Positions 9,376 to 18,030 of a stretch of DNA of 34,821 nucleotides are shown piece after piece. Every line of letters begins with the position of its first letter. Position 1 is the stretch's first letter. The stretch covers positions 1 to 34,821 of the IMG/VR virus record IMGVR_UViG_3300033064_005668; one strand, given 5' to 3'. The stretch is from a virus. Below the pieces are notes generated by a model, which worked only from the letters and a program-made list of their open reading frames with translations, had not been told where the DNA came from and made no database searches. A program made the translations under genes and the position numbers.

Positions 9376-10994
9376 GTACTCAATGCCAAGGTCCAATTTT
9401 AATTGAGCCTATTAAATTTTTAGGCGCTAGCGTTATATCTTTTAATACTAATTTAGGTATTGGTTCAGCTAGTGAAAGTACGTTAACGGTTGATCTAATA
9501 GAGGATTGCGAAGCCGATCCACCAGATTTATTTTTGCCAGCTAGCACAGGAAATAACAAAGTAGAGGTAGGAGAGCCAGCATATTTTGATACTACCATAT
9601 ATGGGGGAGGATTTTCTTTTGGTGGAGTTCTAACTTCTTGGAGCAAAACACAGGGTTCTTCGGGCAGAACATTTAATGTAACCGTATCCGATCCTAGGCA
9701 ATTATTACAGAATGTGGGTGTTGTTGTTGATTCTTATGTAGGTCCACCATCATATGGTATTAACTATATAAATGTTTATGCTCATTATGAGCAAGAAGTA
9801 TTGTCTGGAAATTGTAATGTATTTGGTAGTTCATTGGGCAACGAAAGAGGAATGCCATATCAAAAAGTTATACAAGCACTGCAAAGTATGAATTCAACTA
9901 TTTATTCACCAACCGGCTATCCCTATACCGTTAACTGGGGCTCTTTTCCCACAGGATTACCAGAATACTATAGGGTTACAGGTCCACAAACAGTATCTCA
10001 ATTATTACAAGATGTTTGTGACGTATTAGGATTTTCTTTTTTTGTAAGCTTAGCTCCAGGTAATATAATTACTGTGGGTTTAATTGATCTTAAAAGTGTT
10101 CCTCAAAGTTTTAGTACTATTATCGACGAGTTTGATGGTGTAGCGACCGAATTAAGCTTCGGAGAAGAACTAAGAAACGAGGTTACAAAAGCTATAATTT
10201 TTGGTGAACAACAACATTATTTAACTTATGTTGATGAATTTCAGTTCTATTTTGGCGAAGATATGATAAATGGAGAACCCGTGGCCGTTGTTCCTTTTAA
10301 AATAGATAGAGATAATAATACATTTTGGATAAATAAAAAAATTAATAATCTTAATGGAACACTAGAAAAACCATTTCCTAATGACGGCCCCTATGAAATA
10401 AGCGAACTGGATATTAGAGCAGCAATGGGCTCGCTTGAGCTATGGAAAAGTAGAGTATTTGATCCAGATATAGTTGGAAATTTTAATGCTGCTATAAGAG
10501 CTAATTACCCAGAAGGTGTGGATCAGTTGAAACAAAGAATAAATGATATTAAACCAAACAGAGCTATTAATGACATAGCTCTTAATCCAAACGCTGCAAA
10601 AGTGGATCTATTAAATGAAATAAGGTCTAATGATTTAAAAAAAATACATTCTTTTATAGCAGATTTGGGAAATACTTATTATGGCAAACAATTTATAACA
10701 CCACTAAAAGAAACAATTTGTTATTATCAAGGAGAAAATTTTCAAGAAAAAATATTCTCTAGTGTTCCTACAAATGCTGGTGGGTGGATAGATGGAGATA
10801 TTCCAATACTAGGATTAGCAGATCCAGATTTAGGATTATACAGATCTGATGACAACAGATTGACTTCGTTTGGGGTTTTTACTCTGGATGGAGATAATGA
10901 CGATAAGTCTGGCGACGAAGTAGATCCAAAGTATGAAAACACATCACCGCCAGACGATTACAGCGACAGCGAATATATTCCTGGTGGGCCTTAA
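9372..10994 (+). CDS. Baseplate/tail hub-like protein
   Basis: A 540-residue protein starting on an ATG that overlaps the previous stop. The N-terminal part opens with a strand reading FLGASVISFNTNLG. Near residues 95-120 it carries FNVTVSDPRQLLQNVGVVV, and near 206 VSQLLQDVCDVLGFSFFV. A domain around a (S/T)xxxLLxxhxxxxG helix followed by a beta strand is typical of gpD/gp27-like tail hub proteins, which form the ring at the tube tip that carries the spike. The C-terminus is acidic and Asp/Ser/Pro-rich, probably disordered. Assignment as hub-like rests on these motifs and on the position between tail-tip proteins. A generic tail protein is the alternative. Confidence 0.55.
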   Translation: MSTQCQGPILIEPIKFLGASVISFNTNLGIGSASESTLTVDLIEDCEADPPDLFLPASTGNNKVEVGEPAYFDTTIYGGGFSFGGVLTSWSKTQGSSGRTFNVTVSDPRQLLQNVGVVVDSYVGPPSYGINYINVYAHYEQEVLSGNCNVFGSSLGNERGMPYQKVIQALQSMNSTIYSPTGYPYTVNWGSFPTGLPEYYRVTGPQTVSQLLQDVCDVLGFSFFVSLAPGNIITVGLIDLKSVPQSFSTIIDEFDGVATELSFGEELRNEVTKAIIFGEQQHYLTYVDEFQFYFGEDMINGEPVAVVPFKIDRDNNTFWINKKINNLNGTLEKPFPNDGPYEISELDIRAAMGSLELWKSRVFDPDIVGNFNAAIRANYPEGVDQLKQRINDIKPNRAINDIALNPNAAKVDLLNEIRSNDLKKIHSFIADLGNTYYGKQFITPLKETICYYQGENFQEKIFSSVPTNAGGWIDGDIPILGLADPDLGLYRSDDNRLTSFGVFTLDGDNDDKSGDEVDPKYENTSPPDDYSDSEYIPGGP

Positions 10995-11000
10995 AAGGAG
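10994..11000 (+). promoter_or_regulatory. Ribosome binding site for the 1202-residue virion protein
   Basis: AAAGGAG sits six bases before the ATG at 11007 and overlaps the TAA of the hub-like gene, so the two genes are translationally close and the start is well fixed. Confidence 0.7.
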
Positions 11001-11006
11001 ATAATT

Positions 11007-14000
11007 ATGGCCGGAGTAGAGTGTGGCAAATTCGATCTAGATGGTCTACCTCAAGATGAAATTATTGCTTTAGAACAAGTACTGTGGGTAAAAGCACAAG
11101 TCGAAGAAAAAATATTTATAGTCGACAATAGACCACACGCCGTTATTATATTTCCTGGACAAGTTAGTGTTGGGTTGTGCGAAAACAATAAGGGTGTTAA
11201 TAAACAAATAGGACACTTTACACAAACTATTTTAGATAACAGCAACTCGTCAGGATCAAATTCTGCTGAACACAAAGCAGAAGCTATTTCGTCTAGCGCA
11301 ACTTCTAGTACGCTAGAAGCTCAAAAGGCTTTAGGTGCGTCTGATCTTAATAGTATGGGGTATGGTCCAGCGCCGGTGATACCGTCTGCTGCTGTTATTC
11401 CTATGAAAAGTAATATAAAAACATATGGTCCATATACATCTTCAAATTTTTCAAGTAGTTTTGGTGGCACAAGCATAGAAACAGTAGCGGATTTATGTCC
11501 GTGGGTTTTTGGTTCCGTTGCTCTTATGAACTCCACTGGGTCGGCTATGGTGGAATCTAGGGCTCTTGGCTTAGTTAAAGCAGAGACTGGGTCGGCAACA
11601 GTGCCAGGGTTACCAATAGCTGGGTTGTCCTCTCTTGGTGCTCAAATAAATGGTACTGGTCCTAATCTAAGCGGTATGACTTTTACATTTGGTTCTAACG
11701 GCATAACAACTTCGTATCAATTTAGCACATATACTCCTAAATTTGGTAATCTAACTAATAGTCAAATAGATAAAATTAAAAGTATAGCTAAAAATAGACA
11801 AGAACAACTTAAATTTTTACGTAGTCAAGCAATTCTACAAAATAAAATCGGTAGACAAATACAACAATTTAATAGAGCACTAGATAAAGCCGCTAAGGAC
11901 GTTTTACAAAAACCAGCAAATGATAAAAATACAGTACAAAGACTATTGATGGGAGAAATCTATGAAGTTTCTGTAACAACAAATAATGAAACAACCTCAC
12001 AAAATAAAACTGTTGTAAATATAGGTAGTTTGGAAAAGGGCTCAGTGGAAATGAGAGAGGAATATGACAAAAAAGCATATATGAGCTTGGATGGAATATT
12101 TGGTCCAGTATCATTGAATGGAGATGGAGATTTTCCAAGATTCACAAACTACGAAACAGGGTGCCATAAGGCGTCTCCTCTGCAACCACAACCACCATTT
12201 TCAACAGATGAGGAATTATCCAGCGGTCTAGATCAATACAATCTAGAAATTGACCAAGATCATACAAATCCGTTGACTAATGATTTCGGTGCTGACGACC
12301 ATCATCACGAAGGACCGGGAAAGGGCCACACAATAGATATTGTTGGTAGAGAAGATACGGTACCAGAAAATGGACTAATGACAACTTTCTATAATACGGA
12401 AGATCAGGCTAGGTACAGCGAAGATTATAGATTTTTGGGTTTAAGAGGACCGATGGTATTACACGCCTGGGGGTACGATACTGAGGGCAAGCCGATACCC
12501 AATGCAGCAGACGAGCTTGAAAATATGGCTACTGGTGATTTTACAGAAAATAATTTGAAAGACAAATTTTTCAATAATTGGTTACAGCATCCTTCTGCGT
12601 GGCCGGTTGGTCCAATAGATTTAAGATTTGACAGAAAAAGAGGAATGTGGGTAACGCCACAAGGCTACAAGATTGTTGTAGCACAACTAACCGAGGCTCT
12701 GGAACCTTATGGCTCGGCAACGGCTAAACTTATTAATAAAAATTCTGACGAAGATCAGACCTATGGTGAAGACCTATGGGATAGTGATGGCAATGCTGTT
12801 AAAGCCACAGAAGAAAATGATACACAAGCATATATCAAATTAGTAGATAGAATAGGATCATCTTTTAATGAAGACGATTTGGTTTATGCTTATTACGATA
12901 CTTTCAATTGTGAATATATAGTATTAGCTACATCAAAACAGGATTCTGTAATTAAATTTGCACTAGTGCAAGATAAAAATTTAACTACACGAGAAGTACA
13001 AGCTATAATTGTGGATAAGTACGGCTATCCCCTTAGAAAAGATGGAAAAACTCCTGTTGTTGATCAAAACGATTTTAATGCTAATATTATTACTGTTAGA
13101 GATCCATATTTGAATAATAGTGATTTGCCACCTCCTCGTGGACCAGGTCAAATTCTAACAGAATTAACAGCTTTTGGTCCAGCTCTTGGATCAATTAGTT
13201 TAGAAGAACACATTAATGGTATACAGCTAACAGATGGATATTCGGATAATTATAAAATAATAGGACCCTTTATTGGTTATGCTTTAAAAAGAGAATCTAA
13301 AAAAATAGAAACATATATTCCTGGAGGAGGAGAGGTTCTTACACAAGAAGATGTTATATATGAAATAATTACCTTAGAACATTTTGCAAAATATGTGATC
13401 GGTAAAATTGGTACTATAAATGGTAGCTATGAAGAAAGCACCGAAGGCGCTGGAGATGGCTATTATTTAGGGGCAAGAATTGGACACAGACAAGGTGTGG
13501 TGCCAGTTGGTAGAGGTCATGGGGATTTACCAAATAATTTAAATGTAATTATACGAAAAAATTTACAAGATTTTATTGGTATGCACACCTTTATGATAGG
13601 CGACAAGATCGATAATCCTGATAATACAGGAAATATTTTAGACGATATTGATGGATGTAGATTTATAGCCTCATTAGATAATGAAGTTTCAACTACTACT
13701 AATTTAGTATATGATATTATTGAATGTGAAACATCAGCACTAACCTGTAGTTATCACATCAAAGATCAAGGATATGGAAATATTTTAAACAAAGGAGATG
13801 AGGTTAAGTTTGATGATACGAATTACATAGAGGGAGAATTTTTACATGGATTTATGTGGGATCCTGTAATAAGCAAAATACATTATGACGAAACAATATT
13901 ACAAAATGGTGGGGTTGAAAATAATGACCACAAGACTGCTGAAATTATTGTTGGTTGTAGAGGTATGGGTCAGTTAACAGGAATTACTGTTGGCGGAGAT

Positions 14001-14615
14001 TTAGAGTATACAATTGTTACTAAAAGTGAAATAGCTAATGTTGCACAGAGAATTTTGAATGTCACTAATCCTGGATTGTTTGGTTGTCCAGATTTTGATA
14101 CTATCGACGCTAGGAAGATAAACAGCCAATCAGACAACTTCTGGGATGGTCTTGAACCAGGAGATATCCCCAATGAGAATAAACCAATTATTACGATGAG
14201 CGACGGTCAACAATGGATGACTTATGATCAATCTATTATCACGGCGTCGTGGGACGAATACGAAGACGCTGACGGAGCAGTCGAGGACTGTAAATACAAA
14301 ATTGTATATGCTCAAGAAGCTCCTGTTATTATGACATGTATTGCTGCTAGTGAGTTCACTCCAGAAGATGACAAAGGAGTAAATCTTGAATTTATTGATA
14401 CAGTTCTACCATCTTGTCAGGGAGCAGACAGAGATCCAGTTCCCAATATATTAGAGGGTAATGTTTTTAATCCTATGGGCCACGGAGCAGCGCTTGGAGA
14501 TCTGGTTACGATACAAAGAGTTTTCGTTGGCGTAGATATGACTACTCAAGAACTATCACACCCAAGATGTAATTACAAATATATTGTTATAGGAACCGGA
14601 AAACCACCAGAGTAA
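11007..14615 (+). CDS. Large virion protein, probably tail tip or receptor-binding component
   Basis: A 1202-residue protein with a strong RBS. Residues 1-60 look like a small globular head, and a Ser/Ala/Gly-rich region follows (about 70-260). A Lys/Gln-rich helix lies near 255-310. A His/Asp cluster (DDHHHEGPGKGH) appears near 430. From about 477 to 550 there is a distinctive block: LRGPMVLHAWGYDTEGKPIP, then WLQHP, then WPVGPIDLRFDRKRGMW. I recall this block from tail proteins of uncultured aquatic phages, but cannot cite a specific relative. The remainder is beta-rich and acidic with Gly-rich turns. No hydrolase motif was recognised. The His/Asp cluster could bind metal. Size and place near the end of the tail operon suggest a tail-tip or adhesion role, which is inference. 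Confidence 0.6.
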   Translation: MAGVECGKFDLDGLPQDEIIALEQVLWVKAQVEEKIFIVDNRPHAVIIFPGQVSVGLCENNKGVNKQIGHFTQTILDNSNSSGSNSAEHKAEAISSSATSSTLEAQKALGASDLNSMGYGPAPVIPSAAVIPMKSNIKTYGPYTSSNFSSSFGGTSIETVADLCPWVFGSVALMNSTGSAMVESRALGLVKAETGSATVPGLPIAGLSSLGAQINGTGPNLSGMTFTFGSNGITTSYQFSTYTPKFGNLTNSQIDKIKSIAKNRQEQLKFLRSQAILQNKIGRQIQQFNRALDKAAKDVLQKPANDKNTVQRLLMGEIYEVSVTTNNETTSQNKTVVNIGSLEKGSVEMREEYDKKAYMSLDGIFGPVSLNGDGDFPRFTNYETGCHKASPLQPQPPFSTDEELSSGLDQYNLEIDQDHTNPLTNDFGADDHHHEGPGKGHTIDIVGREDTVPENGLMTTFYNTEDQARYSEDYRFLGLRGPMVLHAWGYDTEGKPIPNAADELENMATGDFTENNLKDKFFNNWLQHPSAWPVGPIDLRFDRKRGMWVTPQGYKIVVAQLTEALEPYGSATAKLINKNSDEDQTYGEDLWDSDGNAVKATEENDTQAYIKLVDRIGSSFNEDDLVYAYYDTFNCEYIVLATSKQDSVIKFALVQDKNLTTREVQAIIVDKYGYPLRKDGKTPVVDQNDFNANIITVRDPYLNNSDLPPPRGPGQILTELTAFGPALGSISLEEHINGIQLTDGYSDNYKIIGPFIGYALKRESKKIETYIPGGGEVLTQEDVIYEIITLEHFAKYVIGKIGTINGSYEESTEGAGDGYYLGARIGHRQGVVPVGRGHGDLPNNLNVIIRKNLQDFIGMHTFMIGDKIDNPDNTGNILDDIDGCRFIASLDNEVSTTTNLVYDIIECETSALTCSYHIKDQGYGNILNKGDEVKFDDTNYIEGEFLHGFMWDPVISKIHYDETILQNGGVENNDHKTAEIIVGCRGMGQLTGITVGGDLEYTIVTKSEIANVAQRILNVTNPGLFGCPDFDTIDARKINSQSDNFWDGLEPGDIPNENKPIITMSDGQQWMTYDQSIITASWDEYEDADGAVEDCKYKIVYAQEAPVIMTCIAASEFTPEDDKGVNLEFIDTVLPSCQGADRDPVPNILEGNVFNPMGHGAALGDLVTIQRVFVGVDMTTQELSHPRCNYKYIVIGTGKPPE

Positions 14616-14619
14616 GGAG
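14614..14619 (+). promoter_or_regulatory. Ribosome binding site for the serine-capped protein
   Basis: AAGGAG lies six bases before the ATG at 14626 and straddles the end of the upstream stop codon, confirming that this small gene is translated as part of the virion operon. Confidence 0.7.
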
Positions 14620-14625
14620 TAAAAA

Positions 14626-14955
14626 ATGTCAAGTTCATCATCGTCATGTGATTTCAATGAAATCATTTTGGATCCCAGCGAAAAAAAATATAGATATTTT
14701 AATCAACCAATAGAACAAATTCCAAAGTGGGAAGAAGACAAATTTCAAATATTGGTACATCCGCCTACCGGAGGTCTGCATTGGTTAACAATAGAAGAGT
14801 GTGTGAATGTAGTAACATGCCTTACCCTTGATGGTTGTATTATTAAACCAACTCTGACTCCCATAGCAACTATTAAATTTTTTGATCCAGAAAACTCAGA
14901 AGAGTGCGATATAGATATAAGCGAATGCTCATCATCATCGTCATCCTCGCCTTAA
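14626..14955 (+). CDS. Small serine-capped virion-associated protein
   Basis: A 109-residue protein of unknown function and the last gene of the plus-strand virion operon. It has a run of six serines directly after Met1 and seven serines directly before the terminal proline. Between them is an acidic core with a WxxxKFQxLVHPP.GGLHWLT-type segment and five cysteines. The serine codons are mixed (TCA, TCG, TCC, AGT), so the runs are kept at protein level and are not a simple nucleotide repeat. Low-complexity serine ends suggest flexible, surface-exposed or modified tails. Two glycosyltransferase genes abut it on the other strand, so O-glycosylation of the serines is a reasonable but untested idea. 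Confidence 0.65.
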   Translation: MSSSSSSCDFNEIILDPSEKKYRYFNQPIEQIPKWEEDKFQILVHPPTGGLHWLTIEECVNVVTCLTLDGCIIKPTLTPIATIKFFDPENSEECDIDISECSSSSSSSP

Positions 14956-14978
14956 TCGTGCTATTAAATTTTATTAAG

Positions 14979-15731
14979 TCAATTAAGTATTTCTATAGAT
15001 CCCAACTTAATATGCTTTATGCTAATCTCCGTTTGTTTTTCTTTATATATAGCGTCTAGCTTAATAAATTTTTCATATTCGTCGTAGTCTGGCTCTATAT
15101 GATATTGCTTACCCAACAAATCGAGGTTAAGTAATTGTTTATGAGCAATTTTTTCTATATCCCCGATATTAGAACAACTTAGATGATAATTTATACCACC
15201 AAAATTATAAATTAAATCTATTAAAGAGACATCGTTTGTAATAAAATGATTTTGAATATTCTTTTTAAACTCTCTGTCTTCGCCCGTACTTATGTCAGGA
15301 TATCCCCCAACGCTTAACCAAGTTTGTTTGGTGTAAGAAATCATATTAGGCGTTGGATGAGTAATTGTAAATTTATTACCATATATTGTATAACACTTAT
15401 TATTACTAAATAATCCAATGTTTTTATTATTGGCGTGTTGTTTGACACAATTTGTTATTCTGTTTGGTAACATAATATCATCATCGTCGCACGGAATCAA
15501 TAGAGAATAATTGCCAATATTGCATCCTATGTTTCTTTTAGCTCCTACAGAAATTTTTTTTGTTAAATTAATACAAACAACATTTTTATAATTACATTTT
15601 AATTCAATGTTATTATCGTCATTTATTATTACTAATGTTTTATCATCATAATTCTGTTTTAAAAAGCTAGCCAAAGCCCTGTTTAAAAAAGGTATGCGTC
15701 CATACGTTGGCATAATAATAAGTGTTTTCAT
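14979..15731 (-). CDS. Family 2-type glycosyltransferase (GT-A fold)
   Basis: A 250-residue protein opening with LIIMPTYGRIPFLNRALAS, the standard start of GT-A/GT2 enzymes. It continues with VGAKRNIG and a metal/nucleotide-sugar site at residues 82-85 (CDDDD, the DxD position). GGYPD and GEDREF around 140-152 correspond to the usual acceptor-side and catalytic-base (ED) region. It would transfer a sugar from a nucleotide donor in the cytoplasm. The acceptor is unknown and could be a virion protein, DNA or a glycan. The ATG overlaps the stop of the upstream glycosyltransferase (ATGA), so the two are translationally coupled. It is the last gene of the minus-strand region and ends 23 bases from the convergent virion operon. 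Confidence 0.8.
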   Translation of the reverse strand: MKTLIIMPTYGRIPFLNRALASFLKQNYDDKTLVIINDDNNIELKCNYKNVVCINLTKKISVGAKRNIGCNIGNYSLLIPCDDDDIMLPNRITNCVKQHANNKNIGLFSNNKCYTIYGNKFTITHPTPNMISYTKQTWLSVGGYPDISTGEDREFKKNIQNHFITNDVSLIDLIYNFGGINYHLSCSNIGDIEKIAHKQLLNLDLLGKQYHIEPDYDEYEKFIKLDAIYKEKQTEISIKHIKLGSIEILN

Positions 15732-16753
15732 ATCTTATCCAGTCGTACAAATATTTTTTCCCAGCACCTTATGCTAGGCTCTTCACCCCACTCTCTTTCT
15801 AATTTCTCTTTTGCTTTAATCCTCATATCGTTTGTATCATTTGTCTCAAAAGCGGTTCTCGAAGCCTTATAAACAAATTCTCTATCGTCATTACACAACC
15901 ATCCGGTTTTGCCGTCTTCTACCAATACTTTCCATCCTCCCTTATTATCAACAACTAATAGCGACCCACTACTCATCGCTTCAAAACCAATTCGTGGCAA
16001 ATTTTCAAATGTGTCTGTCGTCATAATTAAAACATCACAATCCTTATAGAATTCTTGTTGAGTAATTTGACCCTCTTTAAATCCATTAACATATGATGGT
16101 AGTGTTCCTAATTTTTTTTCAGCCCTATGGTCCCACCCTAATACAATTCCACTTTTTAATACTGGTGCTGTCATTGTTTCATAAATCCATAGTTGACGGC
16201 CGCCATACTTATCGGCATCTCCACGAGATATTCTTCCAAACTTAAAAAAATCATTATTTTTTCTCTCAACAAAAGGAAAGGCTTCTCTATGAAAGTACGG
16301 TTTAAAGAATAATGGCTTATATTTTTCTGGATTACTAGCTTTTAATTTAATACTCACTTTGTCGAATTGGTGCTGGGTTTGATATAGGTGGAAATCTATT
16401 AATCCTTCTTTATGCATCTCTAGCTCTTTGTTAAAATTCCATGTCATACAATTAACAAATGTCGTAGACCTAGCATATTTTTTTATTTCTGGTAGATTCT
16501 CTAAAAATTTACCGTTGCAAAAAGAAATAACATCAAAACCAATAAGATCTTTCCAGGAATTGGATTCAAGATACTTACATCCTATATGCTCCATCTCCGC
16601 CCTCATTTTTGTGCAGTTGTCGTCATATCCACCAGTATGACAAATATAAACATCTATATTCATTATTCTCCAAAGTCTAATTTGGTGTTCTAGTTCGGTG
16701 TCCGCACCACCCAATTTTGACGGATGGCCAATAACGCATAATTGGCTTATCAT
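15728..16753 (-). CDS. GT-B fold glycosyltransferase (family 1/4-like)
   Basis: A 341-residue protein. The N-terminus reads VIGHPSKLGGADTELEHQ, a GT-B start with the G-G-A donor/acceptor loop. The C-terminal Rossmann-like half has DVLIMTTDTFENLPRIGFEA, carrying the E-x7-E motif (ENLPRIGFE) of retaining GT4-type enzymes, then GWLC. It is preceded by AAGGA six bases before the ATG and by a 150-base gap that contains a TATAAT on this strand. It probably starts its own transcription unit with the GT2 gene that follows. The sugar and acceptor cannot be told from sequence. Confidence 0.8.
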   Translation of the reverse strand: MISQLCVIGHPSKLGGADTELEHQIRLWRIMNIDVYICHTGGYDDNCTKMRAEMEHIGCKYLESNSWKDLIGFDVISFCNGKFLENLPEIKKYARSTTFVNCMTWNFNKELEMHKEGLIDFHLYQTQHQFDKVSIKLKASNPEKYKPLFFKPYFHREAFPFVERKNNDFFKFGRISRGDADKYGGRQLWIYETMTAPVLKSGIVLGWDHRAEKKLGTLPSYVNGFKEGQITQQEFYKDCDVLIMTTDTFENLPRIGFEAMSSGSLLVVDNKGGWKVLVEDGKTGWLCNDDREFVYKASRTAFETNDTNDMRIKAKEKLEREWGEEPSIRCWEKIFVRLDKI

Positions 16754-16768
16754 TTTCTATCCTTACGA

Positions 16769-16797
16769 TTGACAGAGAATCAGAGAAAGATTATACA
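16769..16797 (+). promoter_or_regulatory. Sigma-70-like promoter candidate on the strand opposite the genes
   Basis: TTGACA at 16769-16774, a 17-base spacer and TATACA at 16792-16797 give a near-consensus promoter pointing rightward. There is no rightward gene downstream. Transcription would run through a hairpin at 16846-16877 and then antisense to the zinc-ribbon gene at 16904-17251. Confidence 0.45.
16790..16795 (-). promoter_or_regulatory. TATAAT -10 element upstream of the glycosyltransferase pair
   Basis: On the minus strand the bases read GATG-TATAAT-C, a perfect -10 overlapping the -10 of the plus-strand candidate. No good -35 is seen at the usual distance. It lies 37 bases before the glycosyltransferase ATG at 16753, so a start near 16783 would give a short leader. 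Confidence 0.35.
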
Positions 16798-16845
16798 TCT
16801 TACGAAGACGCAGGGTTTTCGCAACAGTATTTTTCGTTAACGACT

Positions 16846-16877
16846 AAAGCATTATTTTCTATTAATAATTTAGCTTT
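16846..16877. repeat. AT-rich inverted repeat in the 150-base intergenic gap
   Basis: AAAGC-ATTATT pairs with AATAAT-(TTA)-GCTTT around a seven-base loop, giving an 11-bp stem with a three-base bulge. Neither strand has a U-run after it, so it is not a convincing terminator. It could be an RNA structural element or an operator. Confidence 0.35.
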
Positions 16878-16903
16878 GTTCCCATAGACATAATGAGATT
16901 AGG

Positions 16904-17251
16904 TCACCACGACTGCTGTTTCTGCTCGTTATGACTCTCCTTGTTCCATTTATGCCATCCTTTGCTCGGAAGATAATTACCGTCGTCATCTTTGCGTTTC
17001 GGAAATAGCGTTCCTCCCTTTTTGTGTTGGCCAAATGCTAGCAAGGCCCCACAATCAACACAACGAAGTTCATAATAGTCATTGCCTTCTACGGTTCTCA
17101 CCACAAATCTAAGGTTGGTACTTTTACACAGACCGCAACTTTCTTCAGCAAAGATTTCTTGAATAATTGCTAGTTCTTTAAAAATTTCTTTTTGACCAGC
17201 ACCCTCAAGTTCGAATTCTAATCTGTCACCAACCTTGTATTTAACTTTCAT
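16904..17251 (-). CDS. Zinc-ribbon protein, recombination-associated
   Basis: A 115-residue protein with cysteines at 39, 42, 64 and 67 (CGLC ... CVDC), a classic zinc ribbon. The segment after it, FGQHKKGGTLFPKRK then GWHKW, I recognise from small phage proteins that sit next to recombination or annealing genes. The N-terminal 35 residues form a small strand-rich region (KVGDRLEFELEG). It directly follows the putative annealing protein with a 7-base gap and has an AGGTGA sequence just before the ATG. Nucleic-acid or partner binding is the likely role. No catalytic motif is visible. Confidence 0.6.
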   Translation of the reverse strand: MKVKYKVGDRLEFELEGAGQKEIFKELAIIQEIFAEESCGLCKSTNLRFVVRTVEGNDYYELRCVDCGALLAFGQHKKGGTLFPKRKDDDGNYLPSKGWHKWNKESHNEQKQQSW

Positions 17252-17258
17252 AAATCAC

Positions 17259-18029
17259 CTATTTCCAGCTTGATTCATACCCCAATATATCTTCGGATAC
17301 ATTGTTTTGCTGCTGATATTCGGTCAATTGCTTGACAATACCAACGGCATCTGTGTGTGATATATTATAGATATTATCCCTGGAAATTGCAAGTTTATTT
17401 AACAGTTTTTCCATATTAATATCCATTCTCTTAGATAGAACATCCATAAAATTTAACTGATTATTAGTTATTTTTGTCACACTATCATGGTCCGGATGAT
17501 CCTCAATGTCTTTTGCGATCTCTTCTGCTGCTACTACTTTGCGTAGTTTAAGGGCTCTACGTAAAGCTCGTCCTTCTGCTCGTGTTTCGGCCACGGCAAC
17601 AGGGTGATTTCTGTAGATCTTGTCACAATTACCCCAATAAACGTCAGCAGCACCGCTTACAGACCTTACATTTAAACGGTTCTCGATTCCACCCTCACGA
17701 TTTAAAACAAAGGTTAGGGAGTGAACCACGGTGGCTCTTTTTTCATTTTCTGGACTAGGACATTGGACCACATTAGAAGTAGAATCCGTTATTGTACAGT
17801 TTAGGGCTATTTCAAAAATTCGTCTTAATCCGTCTGTTGTTGGGTTGCCGCTAATTTTTTCATCATCCGATAATAGGCTAAGCACATAATCAGTCCATTC
17901 AATATCGTTTGCTGAAAGGATTTTGGTATTGTTGTTTTGCTCTGTGTTTGTTGACCTAGACTCAGTACAAATAGCTACGGTTTCTGTAGAAACACTTTGG
18001 TCGATATCTGTTTTTTTTGGTCTTCCCAT
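17259..18029 (-). CDS. Putative single-strand DNA annealing/binding protein
   Basis: A 256-residue protein with a Ser/Thr/Asn-rich N-terminal 40 residues, then WTDYVLSLLSDDE and GNPTTDGLRR. The core reads SGAADVYWGN and continues into HPVAVAETRAEGRALRRAL, near residues 140-160. The (A)ETRA.GRALR motif resembles those in Rad52/Erf/Sak-type annealing proteins. The C-terminal 70 residues form predicted helices (LNFMDVLSKRMDINMEKLLN, then SHTDAVGIVKQL) like the small helical domain appended to many phage ssDNA annealing and recombination proteins. The zinc-ribbon gene that follows fits a recombination pair. Function is inferred from motif resemblance; a different DNA-binding role is possible. Confidence 0.5.
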   Translation of the reverse strand: MGRPKKTDIDQSVSTETVAICTESRSTNTEQNNNTKILSANDIEWTDYVLSLLSDDEKISGNPTTDGLRRIFEIALNCTITDSTSNVVQCPSPENEKRATVVHSLTFVLNREGGIENRLNVRSVSGAADVYWGNCDKIYRNHPVAVAETRAEGRALRRALKLRKVVAAEEIAKDIEDHPDHDSVTKITNNQLNFMDVLSKRMDINMEKLLNKLAISRDNIYNISHTDAVGIVKQLTEYQQQNNVSEDILGYESSWK

Positions 18030-18030
18030 A

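Noticed and set aside
16800-16898. 32-codon minus-strand open frame in the gap, ending in a peptide with LLIENNALVVNEKYCC
   Set aside because: It looks protein-like but has no ATG, GTG or TTG start. The nearby ATG is in another frame that stops after a few codons. It may be a decayed fragment; too short to call.
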